Assembly (NCBI GenBank): GCA_964454685.1
Contig: CAYVTZ010000005.1
Location: 48,227-112,226, forward strand
Direction: 5' to 3'
From: CAYVTZ01 sp964454685
Lineage (GTDB): Bacteria > Bacillota > Clostridia > Christensenellales > Christensenellaceae
DNA length: 64,000 nucleotides
Part shown: in pieces, positions 27,021 through 36,069 of the stretch
Layout of the letters: each line of letters opens with the position of its first letter
Numbering within the stretch: the stretch's first letter is position 1
Translations under genes and position numbers: made by a program
Notes under the pieces: model-generated
Told to the model about the DNA's origin: nothing
Database searches by the model: none
The model's input: only the letters and a program-made list of their open reading frames with translations

Positions 27021-27878
27021 TTAATAGCGCCCCAGCGCCAGCTTCTCGCGCTCCGGCAAAAGTGAAATGCCTAACGTGCGCAGATAGTCCACAGAATCAC
27101 CCAGCTCCAACGTAACGTTGCGCAAATCCAGCGCCGTTTTGGGTCGCATGGCAAACTCACGGGTAAATTCCGCCTCCACGCTGATCACACCATTAAAGTC
27201 CGCACGTTTCACCCGATCCATAAAACCGCGCAACGGCAACTCTCCATTGCCCAGTCCTGGAAAATTCCAAACATTGTCCGCGCCGCTGTGGTCCTTCAAA
27301 TGGATGTACGCCACTTCTTCCATGCAGTGCATCACGTCCTCGGTCGGGTCAACCTTGCCATAGCAGTATGCGTTTGCCGTGTCATAGCAAATCTTCACCA
27401 ACGGGTGATCCACCGCGCGCACCACACGCGCCATCTCGCGTCCGGTAGGAATCTCCGGCGAAAGTTCCAGACAAAGCACCAGACGATATTCTTCCAAAAT
27501 CGGCAGCAACGCTCGAATGTAACGCATCACCACGGTCAGCGGCAGCATCCGGTCACGCGAACGTCCGGGGTTGCCTACGCCCGCAATCAAATATTTACAG
27601 CGCAGCTTTCCTGCAATGATTGCCAACCGCTCCACTTCTTCCGTGTCTTCAAACCAGTTACAAACCACGCTCATCGCCGTGCACGAGAGCTTTTGGCGAT
27701 CCAGCAAATTCACTACGTCAAAAAAATCCGCACGTCCGCAGTCCGGCCGAACATGCTGCGTCCAGCCCTGCATCGCAGCAATTTCACAAAATTCAAAACC
27801 CGCCTCCGCAATGCCTGCCGCTGCGTGACTCAATGAAAATCCGTGATAGCTGTTTGTTGTAGCCGCGAAAATTGACAC
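27021..27878 (-). CDS. Sugar phosphate isomerase/epimerase-type TIM barrel
   Basis: A 285-residue AP-endonuclease-2-like TIM barrel. Expected metal and sugar residues appear in LVLCLELSPE (Glu), KICYDTANAY (Asp), YIHLKDHSG (His) and VISVEAEFT (Glu). GTG 27878, preceded by GGGGAAG, is the preferred start; the ORF extends to 27923 without a better site. Such enzymes isomerise or epimerise sugars or inositols, and this one could equally be a dehydratase. Substrate unknown. It has a strong promoter and its own terminator. Confidence 0.78.
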   Translation of the reverse strand: MSIFAATTNSYHGFSLSHAAAGIAEAGFEFCEIAAMQGWTQHVRPDCGRADFFDVVNLLDRQKLSCTAMSVVCNWFEDTEEVERLAIIAGKLRCKYLIAGVGNPGRSRDRMLPLTVVMRYIRALLPILEEYRLVLCLELSPEIPTGREMARVVRAVDHPLVKICYDTANAYCYGKVDPTEDVMHCMEEVAYIHLKDHSGADNVWNFPGLGNGELPLRGFMDRVKRADFNGVISVEAEFTREFAMRPKTALDLRNVTLELGDSVDYLRTLGISLLPEREKLALGRY

Positions 27879-27966
27879 TAACTCTTCCCCGATCTCCAAA
27901 ACTCTGATCTTAGAAAAAAACAAACCAATTCGGTTGTTTTAGTAGAAATCCACTGTTGTTATATTT

Positions 27967-27995
27967 AATATATCGAATTTATCCACCGTTGTCAA
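27967..27995 (-). promoter_or_regulatory. Promoter of the isomerase/epimerase-type gene
   Basis: TTGACA (27995-27990), 17 bp, TATATT (27972-27967). The 12-nt sequence ATCCACYGTTGT occurs twice (27948-27959 and 27981-27992), 33 bp apart, the second over the -35 element, suggesting an operator. Confidence 0.7.
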
Positions 27996-28126
27996 TACGG
28001 TATGAACATGCTATACACCGGATATGCACAGGATATGCACAGTTACAAACGGCGTGGCATAGGCATTTTTATGACTTTCGCCAGACTTCTCCACCGCCAC
28101 GCCGCATAAAAATATTTTTTACATTA

Positions 28127-29863
28127 TTATTGAATTTTTACGCCCACGATCTTCTTGCCGCGCGTTCCCACCACCACCGTATCGCCAAATACGGCAGGGG
28201 TCGCCTCCACGTTAGCTCCCAAATCGATCCGATCCAGCTGCTTGCCCGTCTTTGCGTCCAGCAAAAACATGCTGCCGCCGCTGTCGCACTGTACAAGATA
28301 TGCCGTTCCATCCTGCGCATACACCGCCACAGGCGAACTCCACGCGTAGTGCTTCATCGGAAATGTCCAACGCGTTTCCCCCGTCTGCTTGTCCATCGCA
28401 ACCAGCAAGCCTTCTCGCTTGAAGGGGGTGCGCGCCACCGGCACGATAACCAAATCGGCAATTTCACCTTTTCCCACCACCGGTGTCGCCTGCATCCCGC
28501 CGGAAGTGCCGGAAACGGTCATCACTTCAAAATCGTGCTGCCAAATGTACGCTCCCGTCATTGCATTCAGCTTGCTAAAGGATACCTGTCCTTTGCCGCC
28601 CTCCTGCTGCCAGTGCAGCGATGGAGCCGTGTACAGCACCTTGTCGCCGTTGGCTTCCACTTCAAAAGCCGGAGTGGCGTTCGTGTCGTCCAAAATGTCC
28701 TGCATCCACACAAACTGCATGGTGTTTGCGTCAATGCACATGGCGTTCCCCGCATTGTCTGTCAAAAACAGATAATTCTCCCAAAAAACCGCACTATCTT
28801 CCATCCCAAGCCAAAAGGTATCCTCTAGGCTCTGCACTTCACCCGCTTGATTATCGCGTGTGCGCTGCGTGGTGTAGGAAAACTTTGTCACCTCGCTCGG
28901 CGCGATTGAAAGGGTACCTGCCGCCGCATCAAATTGCGTATTCAGCTTCATGGAGTAAAGTACGCCGTTCTCGCTGGGATAGTATAATGTGTCCGTGTTC
29001 GCATCCACCAAAGCACTGCTGTCAAATGCAGTAAAGACCCGCGTCGCCTGCGCATCCTCCATGCCAAATTCATATAAAATGCTGCCATCCACCAGGCTCA
29101 CAATAAACGCGCGCGAGGCTCCTTCGCCCGTTCCATCGCCCATCGCATCCCCCGCGCCTACATAAAACAGCGGAATCCCGCGCGGATCAAGCGACCCCGC
29201 ACCCTTAAAGGGAAATCCCAATGAAATGGCATCCCGCGTTTTACTGCCATCCTCCAGATCAAGGAAATAAATATGCCCGTCCATCGTAGCGTAAATCACT
29301 TCTACCAATCCCTGTTTCGCCTTTTTTTCGGGATATAGATTCATGATCTGCCGCGTCGCGTCATCCCAGCGTACCAGCGTGGGCTGCCCCGTCCACCCGC
29401 TGCCTGACCATTCCGAGGAGCCTTTGTCCTCCGTCAGATCGCTCTTTGGCATAGAGCCCGTCTCAAAGCTCCAATGGTTCTTTCCAAACTGCCCCGCCGT
29501 AATGTTCGGCGTTCCAAACGCGCCGCCGTCACGGTAATGATTGCCGCGGAACGTCACCACACCTTCCAACGCCGTATATGCACTCCCCGCGCCAAATGTT
29601 GATGGAGCGCTGCGTGTGTAGGCAGCATCCGCAGTTACACCGTCCACTGTCAGCGTGCGCTGTGCTCCCATCGCGTCCGGCTGTGTCTGCGCAGTCGCGG
29701 ATGGCTGCGCAGCCGCCGCATCCTGCAAACCCGCCGAATTCCTGCGCACTCCAAGGTCGCCGCCCAGTTGGGCGCCACGCCAGTAAAGGTAAGCGGCACA
29801 CGCCCCCGCCACTAGCAACAGCAGCACCGCAAATACGATAAGTAAAATTCTTTTCTTCTGCAT
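28127..29863 (-). CDS. PQQ-type beta-propeller repeat protein, membrane-anchored
   Basis: A 578-residue protein with an N-terminal membrane helix or lipoprotein-like signal (LLLLVAGACAAYL), then an eight-bladed-type beta-propeller. Blade signatures include GLLVAMDKQTGETRWTF and SMFLLDAKTGKQLDRID. There are no PQQ or metal ligands clear enough to call it a dehydrogenase, so it is more likely a binding or scaffolding protein outside the membrane. The lipobox is poor (Ala at -3), so a helix anchor is preferred. Neighbours give no functional clue. Confidence 0.75.
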   Translation of the reverse strand: MQKKRILLIVFAVLLLLVAGACAAYLYWRGAQLGGDLGVRRNSAGLQDAAAAQPSATAQTQPDAMGAQRTLTVDGVTADAAYTRSAPSTFGAGSAYTALEGVVTFRGNHYRDGGAFGTPNITAGQFGKNHWSFETGSMPKSDLTEDKGSSEWSGSGWTGQPTLVRWDDATRQIMNLYPEKKAKQGLVEVIYATMDGHIYFLDLEDGSKTRDAISLGFPFKGAGSLDPRGIPLFYVGAGDAMGDGTGEGASRAFIVSLVDGSILYEFGMEDAQATRVFTAFDSSALVDANTDTLYYPSENGVLYSMKLNTQFDAAAGTLSIAPSEVTKFSYTTQRTRDNQAGEVQSLEDTFWLGMEDSAVFWENYLFLTDNAGNAMCIDANTMQFVWMQDILDDTNATPAFEVEANGDKVLYTAPSLHWQQEGGKGQVSFSKLNAMTGAYIWQHDFEVMTVSGTSGGMQATPVVGKGEIADLVIVPVARTPFKREGLLVAMDKQTGETRWTFPMKHYAWSSPVAVYAQDGTAYLVQCDSGGSMFLLDAKTGKQLDRIDLGANVEATPAVFGDTVVVGTRGKKIVGVKIQ

Positions 29864-30088
29864 GATCTCACATCTCCTCTCCCCATCCCGTATTTTTTAT
29901 TATATCCCCAAACGCTCACTCGTTCAACTTACGAAAACCTTACAAATCAGTAAATATGCTGTTTTTAACCTTTTTCTTCCGGCGCCATACCCAATCCTTC
30001 CCCCTTCCGCTTCGCCACGCACCGCCCGCCACTGCGATATGCTGCTGGTTTCCAACGCGTCTGTTTCACTTTTTTTTGCGCAGCAAAA

Positions 30089-30115
30089 ACCCCGCACCTT
30101 TCTCCGGTACGGGGT
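30089..30115. terminator. Terminator of the PadR-DUF4097 operon
   Basis: ACCCCGCACC (30089-30098) pairs with GGTACGGGGT (30106-30115) with one mismatch; on the minus strand it is followed by TTTTT. Confidence 0.8.
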
Positions 30116-30130
30116 CTTTCCTTGAAAATA

Positions 30131-31183
30131 TTATCCCATTTTGCGAATGTTCAGATTCCCCGATGTCGTGTTCGCTTCAATCTCAAATCCGCCGTTTTGA
30201 TATACACCGTTTGCCAGCGCAAAGTCACAGTTCACATCACCGGAAATACTGTCAAAATCCACATTAAATCCGCCGTTTTCAGGCAATGTCAAATCAACTT
30301 CGCCGGATACTGAGTCCGCATTAATGCTTTTCAACGCCGATGCGTCTCCGCATTGAATTTTGCTGTTTCCGCTGGTGGTGTCCGTTTCAATCTCTTCCGG
30401 CTGTGCCAGTGTCGCCTTGATATCGCCGGATACGCTGCCTGCGCCGAAAATCTGTGCAACGCCCTCATACAGCGTCGTGCCGCTTGTCGTGCTCACACGC
30501 GCCTCCTGCGCCGTAGCCAGCAATGTAACGTCGCCGGAAACCGTATCCACATCCAGCGATTGCGCCGCAACGTTCTCTCCTTGAATGCGTCCGGAAGTAC
30601 TGGCAACATACAAGGTGTCCTGCGCCTGTACATTCGTCAGCTGAATGTCGCCCGACATGGTGTCCACATACACATCTACACCCTGCGCTTCTTCTATTGT
30701 AATCGTGCCGGATGTACTCGAGACTTCCCACGAGTCCAGCATTTGACGCGGCATCTCTACCCTGACCACAATCTGTTGAAATGGCGTATTCCAATTCCAA
30801 AACCAGTTCTGTCGCCGTATTTTGCCGCTCTGCACCGTCAACGTATCGCCGCTCTGCGCCCAGCGCATCTGATCTTCCTTCGCAATCTCGTAGTTGCTCT
30901 CTTCCACAATGCGAATTTGGTCGGAATCCACCGCCACAATCTCGATGTCCTCATCTACAAACTCCAGCCGCAGTCGCCTGACACTGTCCGCGTCCATTTC
31001 CAGTCCGGTTACCGTCTCGCCGTTCACCAGTTGCGTGTTGCCTTTGCCCATCCATTTGTTAAACGGCAGCCCTCTGAAAGAAAATCCTGCCGACCAACCT
31101 CCGGATGCAATTCCCCACACCAGCAATGCCACCAGCAGTAGGATAACCACCACAATTAATATGGTGCCTGTTCTTTTACTCAT
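30131..31183 (-). CDS. DUF4097 beta-strand repeat protein
   Basis: A 350-residue protein with one N-terminal membrane helix and a long series of 20-23-residue beta repeats (SVSGDV, TTSGTT, TVSGDVTL and similar), the DUF4097/LiaG-like right-handed beta-helix. Such proteins sit on the outer membrane face and often belong to envelope-stress operons. It follows a membrane protein (gap 14 nt) and PadR regulator in the same operon. Confidence 0.88.
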   Translation of the reverse strand: MSKRTGTILIVVVILLLVALLVWGIASGGWSAGFSFRGLPFNKWMGKGNTQLVNGETVTGLEMDADSVRRLRLEFVDEDIEIVAVDSDQIRIVEESNYEIAKEDQMRWAQSGDTLTVQSGKIRRQNWFWNWNTPFQQIVVRVEMPRQMLDSWEVSSTSGTITIEEAQGVDVYVDTMSGDIQLTNVQAQDTLYVASTSGRIQGENVAAQSLDVDTVSGDVTLLATAQEARVSTTSGTTLYEGVAQIFGAGSVSGDIKATLAQPEEIETDTTSGNSKIQCGDASALKSINADSVSGEVDLTLPENGGFNVDFDSISGDVNCDFALANGVYQNGGFEIEANTTSGNLNIRKMG

Positions 31184-31197
31184 GTCGTGCCCCTCCC

Positions 31198-31833
31198 TTA
31201 CCGGTTCATACGCAGTTTAATCAACTGCTCGATCGCAGCGCCGATGATAAAAATCACCCACGTGATGTACCATGCGTGCGTCGCAAAGCTAATCAGCAAA
31301 TACGCCGCCACAATCAGCGGCCACAGCACGCCGGAATAAATGTTCTTCTTCTCCACCTTTTGCCCGTTCTCCGCCTTCCATTCCTTGAATTCCTCCACCA
31401 TGGAGTCGTCCACTTTTTGATACGCAGGCTTGTACATCGCGTTTGCGTACACCTTCACACCCGTTGCAAGCGCAATGCACACCAGCAGCAATACCAGCCC
31501 AACCAGCCACATACCGCTTACAGAAAACGCAATGATGAATACAGGGCTGGCAATATACAGCGCCGTTGCCACTGCGTTCAGCGTCGCAGCCTTCTGCTTG
31601 GCAACCGGGTTTTCTTCGGGACGCTCATACAGCCCGCCAATCAGTTCATCCACATTGCCTACGCTGCCCTTGACAATCTCAAACGCCTCCTCCGGCGACG
31701 CGCCTTTTTCCACCAAATCATGATATTTATCCATCAAGTTGGTGTAGATCTCTTGGCGCAGCTCCACCGTCTGCTTGGTTTTCGGTGCGTCGGCAAATAG
31801 CGCTTCCACATATTTGCGCAGTTTTTCTTCCAT
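31198..31833 (-). CDS. Permease-prefix-domain membrane protein
   Basis: A 211-residue protein. Residues 1-70 resemble the permease prefix domain 1 (ELRQEIYTNLMDKYHDL...GASPEEAFEIVKGSVGN). Four hydrophobic helices follow. The last pair (YSGVLWPLIVAAYLLISFAT then AWYITWV) strongly resembles the end of the divergent XRE regulator at 32663. It is the middle gene of the PadR operon, with a 19-nt gap from the regulator. Function unknown; a role in sensing or permease assembly is inferred. Confidence 0.78.
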   Translation of the reverse strand: MEEKLRKYVEALFADAPKTKQTVELRQEIYTNLMDKYHDLVEKGASPEEAFEIVKGSVGNVDELIGGLYERPEENPVAKQKAATLNAVATALYIASPVFIIAFSVSGMWLVGLVLLLVCIALATGVKVYANAMYKPAYQKVDDSMVEEFKEWKAENGQKVEKKNIYSGVLWPLIVAAYLLISFATHAWYITWVIFIIGAAIEQLIKLRMNR

Positions 31834-31852
31834 AATACCCTACCTCTCTTCA

Positions 31853-32173
31853 CTAAATCAGTTGTTCAATCAGTCGTTTGGTCTTTTCCCATTCTTCTTT
31901 GTTCGTCTCGTAAAGCGCCTTACCCAGCTTTGTGATTTTATAGTATCTGCGCCGCGCCCCCGTGGTCTCATCGCCCCAATACGATGCAATCATGCCGCCG
32001 TTTTCCAGCCTGCGAAATGCAGAGTATAGCGTTGCTTCTTTTAATTCGTATGCACGGTCGGTCGCTTCTTGAATGCTTTTGTTAATTTCATATCCATAGC
32101 TGTCCTTCTTAATCAGTTGCGCCAAAATAATGGTATCCGTATGCCCGCGAATCAGGTCTGATGCAATGGACAT
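31853..32173 (-). CDS. PadR family transcriptional regulator
   Basis: A 106-residue winged-helix PadR regulator: LAQLIKKDSYGYEINKSI, then ATLYSAFRRLENGGMI (recognition and wing) and RRRYYKITKLGKALY. It heads an operon with the permease-prefix and DUF4097 genes, the usual arrangement for PadR-controlled envelope-stress operons, and likely represses it through the dyad at 32266-32290. Its ligand is unknown. Confidence 0.93.
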   Translation of the reverse strand: MSIASDLIRGHTDTIILAQLIKKDSYGYEINKSIQEATDRAYELKEATLYSAFRRLENGGMIASYWGDETTGARRRYYKITKLGKALYETNKEEWEKTKRLIEQLI

Positions 32174-32254
32174 TGCCTACGCCTCCTCTCTCATGCATTG
32201 GCACGTGCCGCCGCAATTTTTCTGCGAAACAATATATTTCGTTCATCGATTTAC

Positions 32255-32283
32255 ATACTACACCAATATACCTCGTCTGTCAA
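32255..32283 (-). promoter_or_regulatory. Promoter of the PadR operon
   Basis: On the minus strand TTGACA (32283-32278), a 17-bp spacer and TAGTAT (32260-32255). Confidence 0.78.
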
Positions 32284-32290
32284 TGTATAT
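32266..32290. promoter_or_regulatory. Candidate PadR operator
   Basis: ATATAC (32266-32271), 13 bp, GTATAT (32285-32290): a dyad centred on the -35 element of the PadR operon. PadR sites are often dyads of this spacing. Confidence 0.55.
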
Positions 32291-32602
32291 TTTCAAAAAA
32301 ACTATTTCGCCTACTTTCTTATAGCAATCGTCATTCCCACGCCAAATATCCACGCTCTCTCGTTCCCTGTTTTGTGAATCGCATCAATTCGCATGATTCT
32401 CAAAAATCATCTGCTCCTCTGGCACCGTCGGATTTGCGCGCTCAAACATTCGTGTGTCGAAGTATGTTTTTGGTTCCGATCATTTGCTCCCCGCGGCCAA
32501 TCATGGTAAAATCAAAACAGGCTAAAAAACCTGTTGCTGCGGCAAACGCAACCGGCAGTTGCGAAATTGCCAGCCCACATTGATAGTGTGCCACCATCCT
32601 GT

Positions 32603-32631
32603 TTGATATGCTGAGCACAGCAAAAAATACT
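32603..32631 (+). promoter_or_regulatory. Possible promoter of the XRE regulator gene
   Basis: TTGATA (32603-32608), 17 bp, AATACT (32626-32631), ending 31 bp before the start codon. Confidence 0.45.
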
Positions 32632-32662
32632 TTTGCACATTAAATTTCCGGAGGAACTCATT

Positions 32663-33634
32663 ATGATCTTAGCAGATAAAATACTGGCACTCAGAAAGCA
32701 GCACGGCTGGTCGCAGGAGGAACTTGCAGAAAAGTTAAACGTCTCGCGGCAGTCCGTTTCCAAATGGGAGGGCGCGCTCTCCATTCCCGACCTCGGAAAA
32801 ATTCTGGAAATGGCAAATCTGTTCGGCGTCACCACCGATTACCTCATTAAAGACGAGCTGGAGCATATCGATCCCACCGCCGAAGCAGCCCCTTCCGGCA
32901 AGCGCGTCAGCCTGCCGGAAGCGCTGGATTTCCTTTCCAAAACCGTCACGCAGGCGAAGCGGGTGTCCTTGGGTGTGTTGTTGTGCATCCTGTCTCCCAG
33001 CCTTCTGATTGTGCTGGTCGGAATGTCAGAGGATCCCGCTTTTCGCATCCCCGAATCCCTCGCCTCCGCGCTGGGTATCGCGGTAATGTTTACGCTCATC
33101 GCATGCGGCACTGCGCTCTTTCTGATCAGCGATAAAGCAATGCAGCCCTTTCGCCACTTTAAAACCGGCGAATTTGATCTGGAATACGGCGTATCCGGCA
33201 TCGTGCGCGAAAAATTCAATGCCTACCAGCAAACGCACACCCGCTCACTGGTTGCCGGCGTCATTTTGTGCATCGTCTGTGCACTGCCGCTGATCATCAC
33301 GGCATGTCTGGGCGCACCGGACATCGTGCTATGCGCGCTTTCAAGCATGCTGCTCGTTTGTGTGGCTTGCGGCGTGCTGTTGCTTGTTCGCTCCACAACC
33401 AGGCAGGAAGGCTTTCAACAACTCTTGCAAGAGGGGGAATTCCATCCCTCCAAGCGCGAAGCAAGAGCCAAAGAAGACAAATTAGGAGCAATCTTTTGGC
33501 CCATCGCCACGGGCGTATATTTGCTGCTTAGTTTCCTCACGGGCGCTTGGCATCTTACGTGGGTACTCTGGCCGGTTGCCGCGCTGGTGTTTGCGGGCAT
33601 ATGCGCCGCACTGCGCAAAGCCGAAATAGATTGA
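32663..33634 (+). CDS. XRE helix-turn-helix regulator with transmembrane tail
   Basis: A 323-residue protein. The N-terminal ~65 residues are an XRE domain (LRKQHGWSQEELAEKLNVS then SVSKWE). The rest has four hydrophobic helices, the last two (WPIATGVYLLLSF, AWHLTWV) homologous to the end of the permease-prefix protein across the intergenic region. The DNA-binding domain is thus held at the membrane and may respond to envelope state. ATG 32663 follows GGAGG by 8 nt; the earlier start at 32633 is unsupported. Confidence 0.85.
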   Translation: MILADKILALRKQHGWSQEELAEKLNVSRQSVSKWEGALSIPDLGKILEMANLFGVTTDYLIKDELEHIDPTAEAAPSGKRVSLPEALDFLSKTVTQAKRVSLGVLLCILSPSLLIVLVGMSEDPAFRIPESLASALGIAVMFTLIACGTALFLISDKAMQPFRHFKTGEFDLEYGVSGIVREKFNAYQQTHTRSLVAGVILCIVCALPLIITACLGAPDIVLCALSSMLLVCVACGVLLLVRSTTRQEGFQQLLQEGEFHPSKREARAKEDKLGAIFWPIATGVYLLLSFLTGAWHLTWVLWPVAALVFAGICAALRKAEID

Positions 33635-33648
33635 GCATCCCCTTTGTT

Positions 33649-33676
33649 GGAAAGGCGCAGCGCGCCTTTCCTTTTT
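33649..33676 (+). terminator. Terminator after the XRE regulator gene
   Basis: GGAAAGGCGC (33649-33658) and GCGCCTTTCC (33662-33671) pair perfectly around AGC and are followed by TTTTT. Confidence 0.9.
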
Positions 33677-33829
33677 GGTTGCACTCATGCTACGCCCGCA
33701 CACACGCTGCCGCAAACGTCCTGTGCCCAAGCCGCAATCCACCGGCTCGCGCGCCGTTCCTTGCCTCCCGCATCCCAATCGCCGCATTCTGCGCGCCCTC
33801 TTCCCCCTCTATCTTTTAATTTTTATGGT

Positions 33830-33858
33830 TGACTTCCACACCCCTCCAACGTATAATA
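33830..33858 (+). promoter_or_regulatory. Strong sigma-A promoter of the BCCT/MttB locus
   Basis: TTGACT (33830-33835), 17 bp, TATAAT (33853-33858), giving a start of transcription near 33865 and a long untranslated leader. Confidence 0.82.
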
Positions 33859-34055
33859 TGACATGATACAAGGTTTTTTTTATCTGGCGTAAAACTGGAT
33901 TGCACATATAGATAGACGTAAATAAAATACCATAAGAGTTTTGTATTCTTTTGGTAGGTGTGTTTTGTGCGCCCATAGCGCCGCAGATGCGCCCCTCAGG
34001 GCTGTTCTACAATCGAATATTGAATAGCATAGTATAAAATCAAGGGGGAGAATTG

Positions 34056-35669
34056 ATGAAATCCTATGCGAAAAAGATAAATGAATCTACCGATATTTTT
34101 TCCACTCTCGTCAGCTTTATCATCTTAGCCGTTTTGGTGGTTTTTATCCTCATCTCGCCGGTCGAGACCACAAACGCACTGCAAACGGCACGGGTTGCAT
34201 TGGTTGATTTTTTCGGAGCCTTTATTCTGTTGCTCGTCAACGTGTGTCTGGCTTTCAACATTTACATTGCTTTTTCTAAGTACGGCAATATTAAAATGGG
34301 TCAGGAAAAGCCAAAATACGGCATGTTCAGTTGGACGGCAATGGTGTTTTGCGCCGCAATGGGCACCAGCATTCTGTATTGGTCGGCAATCGAATGGGTC
34401 TATTATGTGATGTCGCCGCCGCTGGGGCTGGAACCGTTCAGCGTCGCCGCAAGCGAAATCTCCGTTTCTTATAGCTTCTTTCACTGGGGTATCTCCGCAT
34501 GGAGCGTCTATGTCGTAGGCGTCATCCCGCTCATGTACAACCATTATGTTCGCAAAAAGGACGATCTTTCCCTAAAGGTCATCTGCCGCGGGCTGTTTAA
34601 CGATAAGAAAACAAGACTCTCAGATGCAACCGAAAAAATCGTCAATGTCATCTTCATTTTCGGCATCTTAGGCGGTCTTACCATTTCCTACGGCACCGGC
34701 ATTCCTATGCTCGCCAACAATTTAGCCAACGTCTTTGGCATCAGCGAAGGGCTGGTCGTCAACATCATACTCATTCTCATTATCACGCTGATCTTTTCGG
34801 TCAGCACCTATATCGGGCTGGAGCGTGGCATGCAGCGCCTTTCGCGTATCACCATGTACGCGTCGCTTGCGCTGATTGTGCTCTTCCTCATTCTGGGCAA
34901 CACCAAATTCATCGTGGAAAACAGCGTACAGTCTATGGGCATCATGGCGGATAAATTCGCCATCATGAGTACCACGCTGGATACCATAGGCGGCGGCACC
35001 TTCCCACAGGATTGGACCTGCTTCTATTGGGCATGGTGGATCGGTCTTGCGCCGTGGATGTGGGTGTTTATCGCCAAGATCTCCGGCGGTCGAAGCCTGA
35101 AAGCAGTCATACTAACCGTCATCATCGCCGGCAGCGTCGGCTCATGGGTATTCTTTGGCGCCATCTCCAATTATGGTCTGGGCGCATATCTCGGCGGCAG
35201 CTTGGATGTGTTCCAAATCATGGGCAACGCAGGCGCCAATCAAACCATCTCAGATATTGTGCTGTCTCTGCCCGCGGGTACCATTATACTGCTGGTTTGG
35301 TTCATCACAGGATTTTTCCTGCTGGTCACCACCATGGATTCCGCGTCCTATACGCTTGCCGCCGCAACCACAAAAGGGCTCAAGCTAAACGCAAATCCTT
35401 CCAGCAATCTGCGGCTGTTTTGGGCAATCATGCTCACCATCACACCGCTCTGTCTGCTCTATGCCGGACAGTTTATCGAGGGCGGCGTACCGCTTGGCGG
35501 TCTGCAAGCCATGCTCATCATCACGGCATTGCCCGTCTCAGTAATCATCATCGCCGCAATGTATCTTGGTTATAAATGGCTGCGTCAGGACTTTGGTCAC
35601 ATGTCTCGTGAGCAAATCGCGGAGCATTTCAAGCAGGAAAACCCTGCCGATGTCACGCAAGAGGCATGA
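34056..35669 (+). CDS. BCCT family transporter (betaine/carnitine/choline type)
   Basis: A 537-residue membrane protein with about 12 helices. The signature tryptophan box is FYWAWWIGLAPWMWVFIAKI, with the GGRS tail of the BCCT family, and MGTSILYWSAIEW is the substrate-region segment. It should import a quaternary amine such as glycine betaine, carnitine or choline, by Na+ symport or exchange. ATG 34056 follows AGGGGGAG. The MttB-type methyltransferase downstream suggests the substrate is used as a methyl donor rather than only for osmoprotection. Confidence 0.92.
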   Translation: MKSYAKKINESTDIFSTLVSFIILAVLVVFILISPVETTNALQTARVALVDFFGAFILLLVNVCLAFNIYIAFSKYGNIKMGQEKPKYGMFSWTAMVFCAAMGTSILYWSAIEWVYYVMSPPLGLEPFSVAASEISVSYSFFHWGISAWSVYVVGVIPLMYNHYVRKKDDLSLKVICRGLFNDKKTRLSDATEKIVNVIFIFGILGGLTISYGTGIPMLANNLANVFGISEGLVVNIILILIITLIFSVSTYIGLERGMQRLSRITMYASLALIVLFLILGNTKFIVENSVQSMGIMADKFAIMSTTLDTIGGGTFPQDWTCFYWAWWIGLAPWMWVFIAKISGGRSLKAVILTVIIAGSVGSWVFFGAISNYGLGAYLGGSLDVFQIMGNAGANQTISDIVLSLPAGTIILLVWFITGFFLLVTTMDSASYTLAAATTKGLKLNANPSSNLRLFWAIMLTITPLCLLYAGQFIEGGVPLGGLQAMLIITALPVSVIIIAAMYLGYKWLRQDFGHMSREQIAEHFKQENPADVTQEA

Positions 35670-36069
35670 AGTCAAACCCGTAAAACGCAGCGGGCTTCAC
35701 AAATAAACCAGCATGGAAAGGGGGATGTTCAATGTTTTCTAAGAAAAGATTCACAAACGATGTAAAGGGCAGCAAGTGTCCGGCTCTACGGAACATTGTT
35801 GCCCGCATCTCTGCTTCCAGTCTATACATTTGGAGCAACTTTTCTATTTGGAACATGTACGGCAGAGATCCTTGATTTCTTCTCCACTAACCGCATGACA
35901 GCACGAAAGATTCTTTCTTTCAAAACCGCGCTGGGAAGCAGTCGGCTTCATCAGTGATCGGTGCTTTGGCGTAAAAACGCATATAAAGCACGGCGGTGTT
36001 CGTTGGCATGATCGGCTTTTTGCAGGAAAACCAGAAAACCATTAGGATGAGATCAAGGAGATTTTTATT
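35670..36069 (+). other. Gene-poor stretch between BCCT and MttB genes
   Basis: No gene of normal size. A 47-codon frame with a strong ribosome site is listed separately. The rest (35876-36050) shows only short interrupted frames, perhaps remnants of a larger gene. An AAGGAGAT site before 36070 serves the methyltransferase. Confidence 0.6.
35732..35875 (+). CDS. Possible 47-residue protein
   Basis: ATG 35732 is preceded by AAAGGGGG at a good distance. The predicted product is basic (MFSKKRFTND at the start), with a hydrophobic-aromatic centre and no recognisable domain. It sits between the transporter and the methyltransferase. It may be a true small protein or chance reading of a decayed gene. 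Confidence 0.35.
   Translation: MFSKKRFTNDVKGSKCPALRNIVARISASSLYIWSNFSIWNMYGRDP

Larger units (their letters stand above)
32174..32662. other. Divergent intergenic region between PadR operon and XRE regulator
   Basis: It holds the PadR-operon promoter and dyad at its left end and a plausible XRE promoter at its right end. Between about 32300 and 32590 I see no gene, RNA or clear site. Confidence 0.7.
33635..34055 (+). other. Gene-free stretch with terminator, promoter and long leader
   Basis: Holds the XRE terminator, a consensus promoter at 33830-33858 and a leader of about 190 nt before the BCCT start. The leader has a GCCC-ctca-GGGC hairpin and an ACCATAAGA/TCTTTTGGT stem but no known riboswitch that I recognise. 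Confidence 0.6.
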
